Source: Deltaproteobacteria bacterium
GTDB lineage: Bacteria > Desulfobacterota > Desulfobacteria > Desulfobacterales > UBA11574
Direction of reading: 5' to 3'
DNA: 5,676 bases
NCBI GenBank assembly: GCA_019313025.1
Contig: JAFDCA010000211.1
Coordinates: 1-5,676, forward strand
Made by a program: the position numbers and the translations under genes. Below the pieces are notes generated by a model. It did not search any database, was not told the origin of the DNA, and saw only the letters and a program-made list of their open reading frames with translations. Shown here in pieces: positions 1 to 5,396 of the stretch. The number at the start of each line of letters is the position of its first letter. Positions within the stretch are counted from its first letter, which is position 1.

Positions 1-1
1 G

Positions 2-1621
2 ACGCAAAACGATAAAACCCGGTATCACATGGCCATGAAAGCCGTCATTGAAAAACAACAAAACCTCGATCTGAAACAAGCCATGGTGGAACGGCTTGTA
101 ATGGAAGACGACAGGATTGCCGGAGTGGAGGATCAAACCGGTTTCGGATACCAGGCTGATGCGGTTATTCTGGCCACAGGAACTTTTTTAAGCGGTCTGG
201 TTAATATCGGATTTAACTCTTTTAAAGCTGGAAGGGCTGGTGAATTCGCGTCTTATGGCCTCCCCTCCCAGCTAAAAGACCTTGGATTTGAACTTGGAAG
301 GATGAAGACCGGTACGCCGCCCAGGCTCAAAAAATCGAGCATTGATTTTAATGCATTTACAGCCCATGGCGCAGAGGAACAACCCGTGCCGTTTTCCTTT
401 TTTACGGATAAGATCACCCTACAACAAATTCCAAGCTTTATCGGTTATACCAACAAGCAAAGCCATATAATTATACAAGAAAATCTAAAACGCTCTGCCC
501 TTTATGAAGGTATTATCAAAGGGATTTCGGCCCGTTACTGTCCTTCTTTCGAAGACAAGATCGTCAGATTCCCGTACAAGGAAAGGCACCAAGTCATTCT
601 TGAACCCGAAGGTCTCGATACCCATGAGATTTATGCCAGCGGCCTTGGAAACAGCATGCCAATGGATATCCAGATTCAATTTGTCAGATCGATTAAAGGG
701 CTGGAATCGGCGGGGATCATGCGGCCTGCCTATGCCATAGAATACGATTATGTAAATCCTGTTCAACTGAAATCTACGCTGGAAACGAAGTTGATTTCAG
801 GCCTGTTTATGTCCGGACAGATTAACGGAACGTCGGGTTATGAGGAGGCTGCTGCTAAGGGGATTTGGGCAGGAATCAATGCTGCATGCAAGGTTCAAAA
901 AAGACCGTCCCTTATTCTTGACCGCTCCCAGGCATATATGGCTGTCATGATCGATGATTTGGTGACGCGGGGAACACGGGAACCTTACCGAATGTTTACG
1001 TCAAGAGCGGAATATAGATTGATGCTTCGGGAAGATAATGCCGATATAAGATTGATGGAAATCGGACATGAAATTGGCCTTATCAATTCAGATGCTTTAA
1101 AGGATGTACAAGAACGGAAAAAACAAATTTCTAATGAAATCTCAAGAATTAGGTCCACTGTCATAAAACCAGGTAAAGAAACAAACGATTATCTCATTCA
1201 TCAAGGGACAACTCCCTTAAAAAGTGGTATATATCTCTATCAGCTTCTTAAAAGAGCCGAGCTTGATTATAGTGCGGTTGATGCTTTGGCGAAAAGTCCG
1301 GAAAACATCAGCAGCAAGGTGGCCCGGCAAGTGGAAACAGAGATTAAATATGAGGGATATATACACCGCCAGCTAAAAGAAATCGAAAAATATAAAAACA
1401 TGGAAAGGATGAAAATACCCGATAACTTTGATTTTAATACAGTTCACGGCCTTTCCAACGAACTCAAAGAAAAGCTTTCCGCTGTCATGCCGTCTTCCCT
1501 GGGCCAGGCGTCACGAATAGATGGCATCACCCCTGCCGGACTTTCAGTGATTATGATTGCCATCAAAGCTGCTGAGAGACAGACATCTGAAATCCGAAGT
1601 CAACCATCGAATGGTCCTTGA
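2..1621 (+). CDS. mnmG: tRNA uridine-5-carboxymethylaminomethyl modification enzyme MnmG (GidA), 5' end missing
   Basis: MnmG is an FAD- and NADH-dependent enzyme that works in the cytoplasm with the GTPase MnmE to build the (carboxymethyl)aminomethyl group on wobble U34 of tRNAs reading two-codon boxes. The frame is open from the first bases, and the text before the first ATG (base 29) already matches the family (TQNDKTRYH), so the gene starts upstream. The 539 codons seen, against about 630 in E. coli, suggest that roughly 90 N-terminal residues, including the dinucleotide-binding glycine motif, are missing. In fragment numbering, visible family blocks are VILATGTFL (55-63), RMKTGTPPR (100-108), YCPSFEDK with the conserved Cys (179-186), SGQINGTSGYEE (271-282), the long block PYRMFTSRAEYR to DNAD (328-348), KYEGYI (449-454) and LGQASRIDGITPA (500-512). 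The last two lie in the C-terminal helical domain linked to tRNA and MnmE binding. The reading frame is intact. rsmG, a frequent partner, does not follow; a J-domain gene does. Confidence 0.97.
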   Translation, partial: TQNDKTRYHMAMKAVIEKQQNLDLKQAMVERLVMEDDRIAGVEDQTGFGYQADAVILATGTFLSGLVNIGFNSFKAGRAGEFASYGLPSQLKDLGFELGRMKTGTPPRLKKSSIDFNAFTAHGAEEQPVPFSFFTDKITLQQIPSFIGYTNKQSHIIIQENLKRSALYEGIIKGISARYCPSFEDKIVRFPYKERHQVILEPEGLDTHEIYASGLGNSMPMDIQIQFVRSIKGLESAGIMRPAYAIEYDYVNPVQLKSTLETKLISGLFMSGQINGTSGYEEAAAKGIWAGINAACKVQKRPSLILDRSQAYMAVMIDDLVTRGTREPYRMFTSRAEYRLMLREDNADIRLMEIGHEIGLINSDALKDVQERKKQISNEISRIRSTVIKPGKETNDYLIHQGTTPLKSGIYLYQLLKRAELDYSAVDALAKSPENISSKVARQVETEIKYEGYIHRQLKEIEKYKNMERMKIPDNFDFNTVHGLSNELKEKLSAVMPSSLGQASRIDGITPAGLSVIMIAIKAAERQTSEIRSQPSNGP

Positions 1622-1703
1622 CACGCAGAAGCTTTTAACTTATTTTGATTGTTACAAAAAATGATCATTAAGATTGAATCTAAAATAATGAGGTAATTAT
1701 AGG

Positions 1704-2618
1704 ATGGCAGAAACAGATTACTATAAAATACTCGGTGTGAATAAAACCGCTTCTGAAAAGGAGATTAAAAAGGCGTATCGAAAACTCGCCATGAAGTATC
1801 ATCCGGATCATACCAAAGGAGATAAAAAAGCCGAGGAAACATTTAAGAAGATCAGCGAAGCTTATGCTGTTTTAAGTGATAAAGAAAAGCGACAACAGTA
1901 TGATACATTCGGTTCCGCCGGATTCCAGCAACGGTATTCACAGGAAGATATTTTTAAAGGGTTCGATTTTGAAAGTATCCTAAACGAATTGTTCGGCGGG
2001 TCCGGCCGTTTTAGCGGTGGTGGAAGGGGCATGCGGTTTTCCTTTGATGGCAGCGGGCCATTTGACAGTTATCAACGACAGCAGCAGGCCCATCCAAAAG
2101 GATCTGATCTTGAATATGAACTTCCTTTGACCTTGGAGGAAGTGGTTGCGGGAACCCAAAAGATCGTATCTTTTCAACACAAAGGGCGTAGCGAAAAGAT
2201 TACGGTAAAAATACCAAAGGGAATGGTTTCCGGAAAGAAGCTACGAATTGCCGGTAAGGGAGAACCCAGTCCATACGGCGGTCCTGCTGGAGATCTGTAT
2301 ATTAAATCAAAGGTGCTTGATCATCCGGTTTATGATGTCCAAACACAGGACTTATATATCAATCGGGACATAAAATTGAGTGAGGCGATTCTGGGAACGA
2401 ATATTTCTGTCCCGACGTTGAGTGGTAAAGAATTAAAACTGAAAATACCCGCTGGTACGAAACACAAAACAAAAATGCGTTTGTCCGGACATGGACTTCC
2501 CCATATGCACGGCAAAGGTCAAGGTGATCTTTATGTTCAAATCAATGTCAAGATACCCAAGCGTCTGACCAATAAACAAAAAGGTCTCATTGAACAATTG
2601 GCAGAGACCGGCTTGTAA
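1704..2618 (+). CDS. DnaJ-family co-chaperone without zinc finger (CbpA-like, class B J-domain protein)
   Basis: This is a cytoplasmic Hsp40 that would stimulate the ATPase of DnaK and deliver clients to it. The 304-residue product starts with a J domain (about residues 5-67) carrying the HPD motif at 33-35 between the basic helix [11 protein letters not shown] and the [12 protein letters not shown] helix. A Gly/Phe-rich linker follows (about 68-130, with [18 protein letters not shown]), then two substrate-binding beta domains (about 134-208 and 213-290), with the typical [19 protein letters not shown] and [19 protein letters not shown] blocks. The protein has no cysteine, so the CxxCxGxG zinc repeats of true DnaJ are absent. 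This points to the CbpA/DnaJ2 type, and the length fits that class. The ATG at 1704 is preceded by GAGGT (1690-1694) at good spacing. The 82-base gap after mnmG holds no clear promoter or terminator, so co-transcription with mnmG is possible. The exact orthologue (CbpA or another paralogue) cannot be settled here. Confidence 0.95.
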   Translation: MAETDYYKILGVNKTASEKEIKKAYRKLAMKYHPDHTKGDKKAEETFKKISEAYAVLSDKEKRQQYDTFGSAGFQQRYSQEDIFKGFDFESILNELFGGSGRFSGGGRGMRFSFDGSGPFDSYQRQQQAHPKGSDLEYELPLTLEEVVAGTQKIVSFQHKGRSEKITVKIPKGMVSGKKLRIAGKGEPSPYGGPAGDLYIKSKVLDHPVYDVQTQDLYINRDIKLSEAILGTNISVPTLSGKELKLKIPAGTKHKTKMRLSGHGLPHMHGKGQGDLYVQINVKIPKRLTNKQKGLIEQLAETGL

Positions 2619-2675
2619 AACCATACATTTATTGATAGAATGTAAACCGGAAGGAACATTTTTTAAATGGCATCA

Positions 2676-2704
2676 TTGACAAGAATTTTTGTTCAATGTA
2701 TTTT
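2676..2704 (+). promoter_or_regulatory. Candidate sigma-70 promoter for hpt and the zinc-ribbon gene
   Basis: A perfect -35 hexamer TTGACA (2676-2681) is followed after 17 bases by TATTTT (2699-2704), which matches 4 of 6 positions of TATAAT. A start site would fall near 2711 and give a leader of about 200 bases before the hpt ATG. The call rests on sequence match only. AT-rich DNA gives chance matches, but the perfect -35 at ideal spacing in the only sizeable gap before hpt makes it credible. Confidence 0.45.
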
Positions 2705-2722
2705 TGTTCCAATCAGACAAAC

Positions 2723-2743
2723 TGGCCTTTTATTAAAAAGCCA
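2723..2743 (+). other. Imperfect hairpin in the hpt leader
   Basis: TGGCCTTTT and AAAAAGCCA pair over 8 of 9 positions (one C-A mismatch) around a 3-base loop. No T run follows on either strand, so it is not a standard terminator. It lies just downstream of the predicted start site, so it would form at the 5' end of the hpt mRNA. Confidence 0.35.
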
Positions 2744-2798
2744 AAAGTGAGACCTTTGAAAAATGTTAAATTTGGTTCAAGTTAAAGGAAGATGAAGA

Positions 2799-2839
2799 TT
2801 TTAACCACAGGAATACATGAAGTATTTTGAGGATTAAAA
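2799..2839 (+). other. Imperfect two-part stem-loop in the hpt leader
   Basis: TTTTAACC (2799-2806) pairs with GGATTAAAA (2831-2839) with one bulged A. Inside it, GAATAC (2811-2816) pairs with GTATTT (2822-2827, one G-U) around the loop ATGAA. A separate 6-bp hairpin, ATTCTG/CAGAAT with a 3-base loop, follows at 2844-2858. The AACCACAGGAATACA text resembles short dispersed palindromic repeats beginning TTAACCAC seen between genes in many bacteria. That resemblance is from memory and is not proven here. Confidence 0.35.
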
Positions 2840-2916
2840 TCTGATTCTGACGCAGAATTTTGGACAAAATAGGATGTTTTTCAAGGGTCTCAAAGTGGAC
2901 CTTACAGGTTCTCATC

Positions 2917-3435
2917 ATGCCCGAACTCATACCTGTCCTGTCGAAAAACGATATCGATGGCCTGGTGGCACGGGTTGCACAACGGATTTCTGATGATTAT
3001 CGGAATCATGACCTTGTTCTCATTGGCGTATTGAAAGGTGTATTTGTCTTTTTATCGGATCTTGTCCGATGTCTTGATATCCCTGTTCAAATCGATTTTG
3101 TACGTGTTTTCAGTTATGGTTCTTATACCTCTTCCTCCGGAAAGATCCATTTAACCAAGGATATAGAGGTTGATATCAAAGATAAAGATGTACTCATTGT
3201 AGAGGATATTGTGGATACAGGCTTGACTTTGAAATATCTTGTTGATTATTTGAGATCTTATCATCCAAAGACAATCAAGGTATGTGTCTTTATTGACAAA
3301 CACGAACGTCGTGAAGCAGATATTGTGATCGATTATAGTTGCCATGATATGGCCAAAGGATTTCTAGTGGGTTATGGCCTTGATTATAATGAAGACTATC
3401 GATATCTATCCGGTATTTATCACCTTAAACTATAA
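2917..3435 (+). CDS. hpt: Hypoxanthine phosphoribosyltransferase
   Basis: This purine salvage enzyme transfers the ribose phosphate of PRPP to hypoxanthine (and usually guanine), giving IMP or GMP in the cytoplasm. The 172-residue product has the usual family length. From the ATG at 2917, the motifs are the pyrophosphate-binding turn VLKG (38-41), the flexible catalytic loop FSYGSYTSSSGKI (65-77), the PRPP-binding signature VLIVEDIVDTGLTL (92-105) with the acidic pair E96-D97, the purine-contacting lysine in FIDKHERR (K128), and the C-terminal FLVGYGLDYNEDYR block (149-162). The frame stays open back to a TTG at 2860, but the added residues (DKIGCFSRVSKWTLQVLI) do not look like family sequence and that TTG has no Shine-Dalgarno site. 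The ATG has only a modest AGGT (2906-2909). The next gene begins 15 bases after the stop, so the two probably share a transcript. Specificity for hypoxanthine, guanine or xanthine cannot be told from sequence. Confidence 0.95.
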   Translation: MPELIPVLSKNDIDGLVARVAQRISDDYRNHDLVLIGVLKGVFVFLSDLVRCLDIPVQIDFVRVFSYGSYTSSSGKIHLTKDIEVDIKDKDVLIVEDIVDTGLTLKYLVDYLRSYHPKTIKVCVFIDKHERREADIVIDYSCHDMAKGFLVGYGLDYNEDYRYLSGIYHLKL

Positions 3436-3450
3436 CCATTGGGGTCTACT

Positions 3451-5031
3451 ATGATTATTACCTGTAAAGAATGTAAAGCAAGTTTTAAATTGGATGAAAG
3501 TTTTTTAAAACCAACAGGTTCAAAAGTTCGTTGCTCGAAGTGTAACGAGATTTTCGTAGCATATCCACCAAAGATTTCAGGAGAAATTGAAACGCCGATT
3601 GAGATGGGATTAGATAGTGAAGATCAGCAACTTGCAGAGGAACTCGAGGCTGACAAAAAGGAAACGACGGAACCGGATGAACTTGATTTTTCGGGCATAG
3701 ACAAGTTGATTGACGAAGAAGATGCGAGTGAAGATGTAGCGGATGAGGACACGGAAGATCTTGAGCTGGATCTTGACCTGGATATGGAGCCTGAAACGGA
3801 AAGAGCAAAAGAGGATATTGAGGCCGAAATTGACCAAGAGGAGCCAGATGAACTTGATTTGTCCGATCTGGAGAATCTTCTTGACGAAGAAGAAGCCGCA
3901 ATAAGTGAAAGCACATCGGATGAAACGGTTGAAGATCTGGATCTGAAAATTGTGCCTGAAACCGATGTGTCCACTGAGAAAACACCTCCGAGTGTTGAGT
4001 CCGAAGAACTCGATGAACTCGATCTGTCAGATCTTGAAGAAATTCTGGACTTAGACGAACCTACGACCGAAGAAGAATCCGTACCGGATGATATTGTGCT
4101 TGAGTTGGATATGGAGACGGAACCCGAACTCGAAAAAATGTCGGAAACTGTTGAAGCCGAAGACCTTGAAGAGGTTGATCTGTCGGAAATAGAAAAAATG
4201 CTTGAATTAGAAGAAGAAGCCAAAGAGGCGCCTGTTGAGGAAGAGCTGGAGCTTGAATTGGATGTGGAAGAAGAAGCTGCTGATGCCCCGCTGCCTGACG
4301 ATTCCTCCCAGGTTGAAGTATATGAACTTGATGAAGCTGCTGATACCGTAGATGAATCCGAAGCAGCGGAGGTTGCTGCAGCGGAGGATCTGGAGCCGGA
4401 ATTTGAAGTTGGTGAAAGTGAAGGGGAAGACCAGCTGGAAGATGAAGTGGTTGATGATGAACCGCTTGAAGAGGAAACGACACCTGTCAAAGAAAGACGT
4501 ATCAGCAAACCGCTTGTTGTCCTGCTGATTTTGGTATTGTTGGCGGGAGGCTCCTACGGCACTTACGTTTTGCTTGATTTCATGAATATTGAAATTCCTT
4601 ATATCAGCGATTATCTCAAACCCAAAGTTTCCGATCCCACCGGCAGTCTTAAGATAGACACTTTGGACGTAAACAGCAAATTCCTGCTCAATGTCAAAGA
4701 AGGCAAGCTTTTTGTGATAACAGGCCGAGTTAAAAATGGATATTCAGACGTTCGTCGTTTTATCAGCATCAACGGCAGATTGTATAAAAAAGGAAAAATT
4801 CTTGCCCAGACAGAAACGGTTTTCTGCGGAAATGTTTTGTCGGATATTGAACTTTCCAATATGGAACTCGAGGCCATAAAGAAACGACTTTCAAACCGTT
4901 TTGGGGATAACAGATCGAATATGGAGATTAAACCCCAAGGAGAGCTTCCGTTTATGATTATATTTTCGAATCTGCCGGAGGATCTCGAAGAATTTTCTAT
5001 TGAAGTGGCGGGTTCGACTTCAGCAGGGTAG
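3451..5031 (+). CDS. Zinc-ribbon (MJ0042-type), acidic-repeat, single-pass membrane protein with DUF3426-like C-terminus
   Basis: The function is unknown. The 526-residue product has four parts. Residues 1-40 form a zinc ribbon of the MJ0042/zinc-ribbon_5 type, with C5-x2-C8 and C28-x2-C31 (ITCKECKASFKLDE and VRCSKCNEIF). Residues about 45-345 are extremely rich in Glu and Asp with few Lys or Arg, and include four degenerate repeats. Residues about 354-376 (PLVVLLILVLLAGGSYGTYVLL) form one membrane helix preceded by KERRISK. Residues about 398-520 resemble DUF3426 (FVITGRVKNGYSDVRRFISINGRLY, FCGNVLSDIEL, PFMIIFSNLPEDLEEFSIEV). The positive-inside rule places the zinc ribbon and acidic stretch in the cytoplasm and the DUF3426 part outside the inner membrane. 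The ATG at 3451 follows GGGG (3441-3444) at 6 bases. An upstream in-frame TTG (3439) would add only four residues. Zinc-ribbon plus DUF3426 proteins are common in Proteobacteria and Desulfobacterota but poorly studied. Fifteen bases from hpt implies co-transcription, not shared function. Confidence 0.9.
   Translation: MIITCKECKASFKLDESFLKPTGSKVRCSKCNEIFVAYPPKISGEIETPIEMGLDSEDQQLAEELEADKKETTEPDELDFSGIDKLIDEEDASEDVADEDTEDLELDLDLDMEPETERAKEDIEAEIDQEEPDELDLSDLENLLDEEEAAISESTSDETVEDLDLKIVPETDVSTEKTPPSVESEELDELDLSDLEEILDLDEPTTEEESVPDDIVLELDMETEPELEKMSETVEAEDLEEVDLSEIEKMLELEEEAKEAPVEEELELELDVEEEAADAPLPDDSSQVEVYELDEAADTVDESEAAEVAAAEDLEPEFEVGESEGEDQLEDEVVDDEPLEEETTPVKERRISKPLVVLLILVLLAGGSYGTYVLLDFMNIEIPYISDYLKPKVSDPTGSLKIDTLDVNSKFLLNVKEGKLFVITGRVKNGYSDVRRFISINGRLYKKGKILAQTETVFCGNVLSDIELSNMELEAIKKRLSNRFGDNRSNMEIKPQGELPFMIIFSNLPEDLEEFSIEVAGSTSAG
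3676..4275 (+). repeat. Four degenerate in-frame repeats coding for acidic units of about 52-57 residues
   Basis: Each unit begins with a DELDLSDLE-like helix motif and ends with an ELDLDMEPE-like stretch. Unit starts are residues 76 (DELDFSGIDKLIDEE), 133 (DELDLSDLENLLDEEE), 188 (DELDLSDLEEILDLDE) and 240 (EEVDLSEIEKMLELEEE). The second motifs are LELDLDLDMEPE (104-115), EDLDLKIVPE (161-170), IVLELDMETEPE (215-226) and LELELDVEEE (266-275). The copies differ at the base level (for example GATTTTTCG, GATTTGTCC, GATCTGTCA and GATCTGTCG in the DFS/DLS position), so this is an old protein repeat under selection rather than a fresh tandem duplication. Confidence 0.8.
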
Positions 5032-5053
5032 GCACAAGCTTAAAGTTTTTAAC

Positions 5054-5082
5054 TTGACTTGACAAATCCGAGCTGTTAAAAA
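5054..5082 (+). promoter_or_regulatory. Weak candidate promoter for the tRNA gene
   Basis: TTGACT (5054-5059) and TAAAAA (5077-5082) are 17 bases apart, each close to but short of the sigma-70 consensus. Transcription would start near 5089, about 24 bases before the tRNA. A second, overlapping TTGACA (5059-5064) has no good -10 at the right distance. The gap after the preceding gene (5032-5112) contains no clear terminator, so read-through from upstream is an alternative. Confidence 0.3.
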
Positions 5083-5112
5083 TTTCGTTTTTCGTATTTT
5101 AAAACGTTCCAT

Positions 5113-5189
5113 GGCGATGTAGCTCAGATGGTCAGAGCATGCGGCTCATATCCGCAGTGTCCGGGGTTCAATTCCCTGCATCGCCACCA
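5113..5189 (+). tRNA. tRNA-Met (anticodon CAU), CCA encoded
   Basis: A full 77-base cloverleaf can be folded by eye. The acceptor GGCGATG/CATCGCC (5113-5119 with 5179-5185) pairs perfectly, followed by discriminator A and an encoded CCA (5187-5189). The D arm is GCTC/GAGC. The anticodon stem is TGCGG/CCGCA (5140-5144 with 5152-5156) with loop CTCATAT, giving anticodon CAU at 5147-5149. The variable loop has 5 bases. The T arm is CGGGG/CCCTG with one G-U pair and loop TTCAATT. The paired first base pair (G1-C72) and the lack of three G-C pairs in the anticodon stem argue against the initiator. Elongator Met is most likely. The tRNA-Ile2 type, whose C34 is changed to lysidine, also has CAU genes and cannot be fully excluded by eye. 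Confidence 0.95.
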
Positions 5190-5201
5190 AAAACAATAGA
5201 T

Positions 5202-5229
5202 AACTCTCTGTTATTACAGAGGGTTTTTT
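5202..5229 (+). terminator. Rho-independent terminator after the tRNA
   Basis: CTCTCTG (5204-5210) pairs with CAGAGGG (5217-5223, one G-U) around the loop TTATTA, extended by two A-T pairs, and runs into TTTTTT (5224-5229). It lies 12 bases after the tRNA CCA end and would close the tRNA transcript, separating it from the next gene. Confidence 0.88.
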
Positions 5230-5301
5230 AATGCATATTGCCCGTATTTTGATCAATTCCATCTGTTACACTAAAAACTTACATTTTAATATAGAATCTC
5301 C

Positions 5302-5331
5302 TCCAAATATAACGATACTGTTATATTTGGA
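5302..5331. promoter_or_regulatory. Perfect 12-bp inverted repeat upstream of the exported-protein gene
   Basis: TCCAAATATAAC (5302-5313) is followed after the 6-base spacer GATACT by its exact reverse complement GTTATATTTGGA (5320-5331). No T run follows on either strand, so it is not an ordinary terminator. It could be an operator for a dimeric regulator or a hairpin in the leader of the gene starting at 5397. The only upstream promoter-like pair is poor (TTGATC at 5249-5254, TAAAAA at 5272-5277, 17 bases apart), so whether the dyad is transcribed is unclear. Confidence 0.6.
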
Positions 5332-5382
5332 ATAACGCTCCCAACAATGTTCAGGCCAAAAAATCACTTTTCTGTAAACAAA

Positions 5383-5388
5383 AGGAGG
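5383..5388 (+). promoter_or_regulatory. Very strong Shine-Dalgarno site
   Basis: AGGAGG, within AAAGGAGGT, sits 8 bases before the ATG at 5397. It is a near-perfect complement to the 16S 3' end, stronger than the sites of the other genes in the window, and fixes the start of the last gene. Confidence 0.9.
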
Positions 5389-5396
5389 TAACAATT

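Larger units (their letters stand above)
2619..2916. other. Intergenic leader region between the J-protein gene and hpt
   Basis: This 298-base AT-rich gap contains no convincing gene and no clear intrinsic terminator for the J-protein gene. A weak stem at 2624-2644 (TACATT/AATGTA) lacks a T run. It does hold a sigma-70-like promoter candidate (2676-2704) and, downstream of it, three small inverted repeats (2723-2743, 2799-2839, 2844-2858). I recognise no known riboswitch here. The purine-riboswitch core motifs, which would be a natural guess before a purine salvage gene, are not visible. Confidence 0.6.

Noticed and set aside
485..766. Short open frames on both strands inside mnmG
   Set aside because: They lie wholly inside strongly conserved mnmG codons and encode nothing recognisable.
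1660..1669. 10-bp palindrome AATGATCATT before the J-protein gene
   Set aside because: Self-complementary 10-mers are expected several times by chance in a window this size, and no clear promoter elements frame it.
2792..2830. Mini-ORF of 12 codons (MKILTTGIHEVF) in the hpt leader
   Set aside because: The purine-rich site (AAGGA, 2785-2789) is only about 2 bases from the ATG, and the peptide has no attenuator-like codon run. It overlaps the imperfect stem-loop, which explains the sequence equally well.
2966..2979. Sigma-54-like TGGCAC...TTGCA
   Set aside because: The GG to GC spacing is 8 bases rather than the required 10, and it lies inside the hpt coding region.
3485..3985. Minus-strand open frame rich in Pro, His, Leu and Gln
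   Set aside because: It is another antisense reading of the same acidic coding region, with composition set by the GAA/GAT-rich sense strand. No ribosome site or family likeness.
3624..4508. Long minus-strand open frame (294 codons), almost all Ser with Thr, Ala and Gly
   Set aside because: It is the antisense shadow of the Glu/Asp-rich coding region: runs of GAN codons read backwards in a shifted frame give TCN serine codons and avoid stops. It has no start context and no recognisable domain.
5050..5108. Possible terminator after the zinc-ribbon gene (AAGTT/AACTT and T-rich runs)
   Set aside because: The stems are at most 5 weak A-T-rich pairs and do not run directly into a T tract, so I could not support a terminator.
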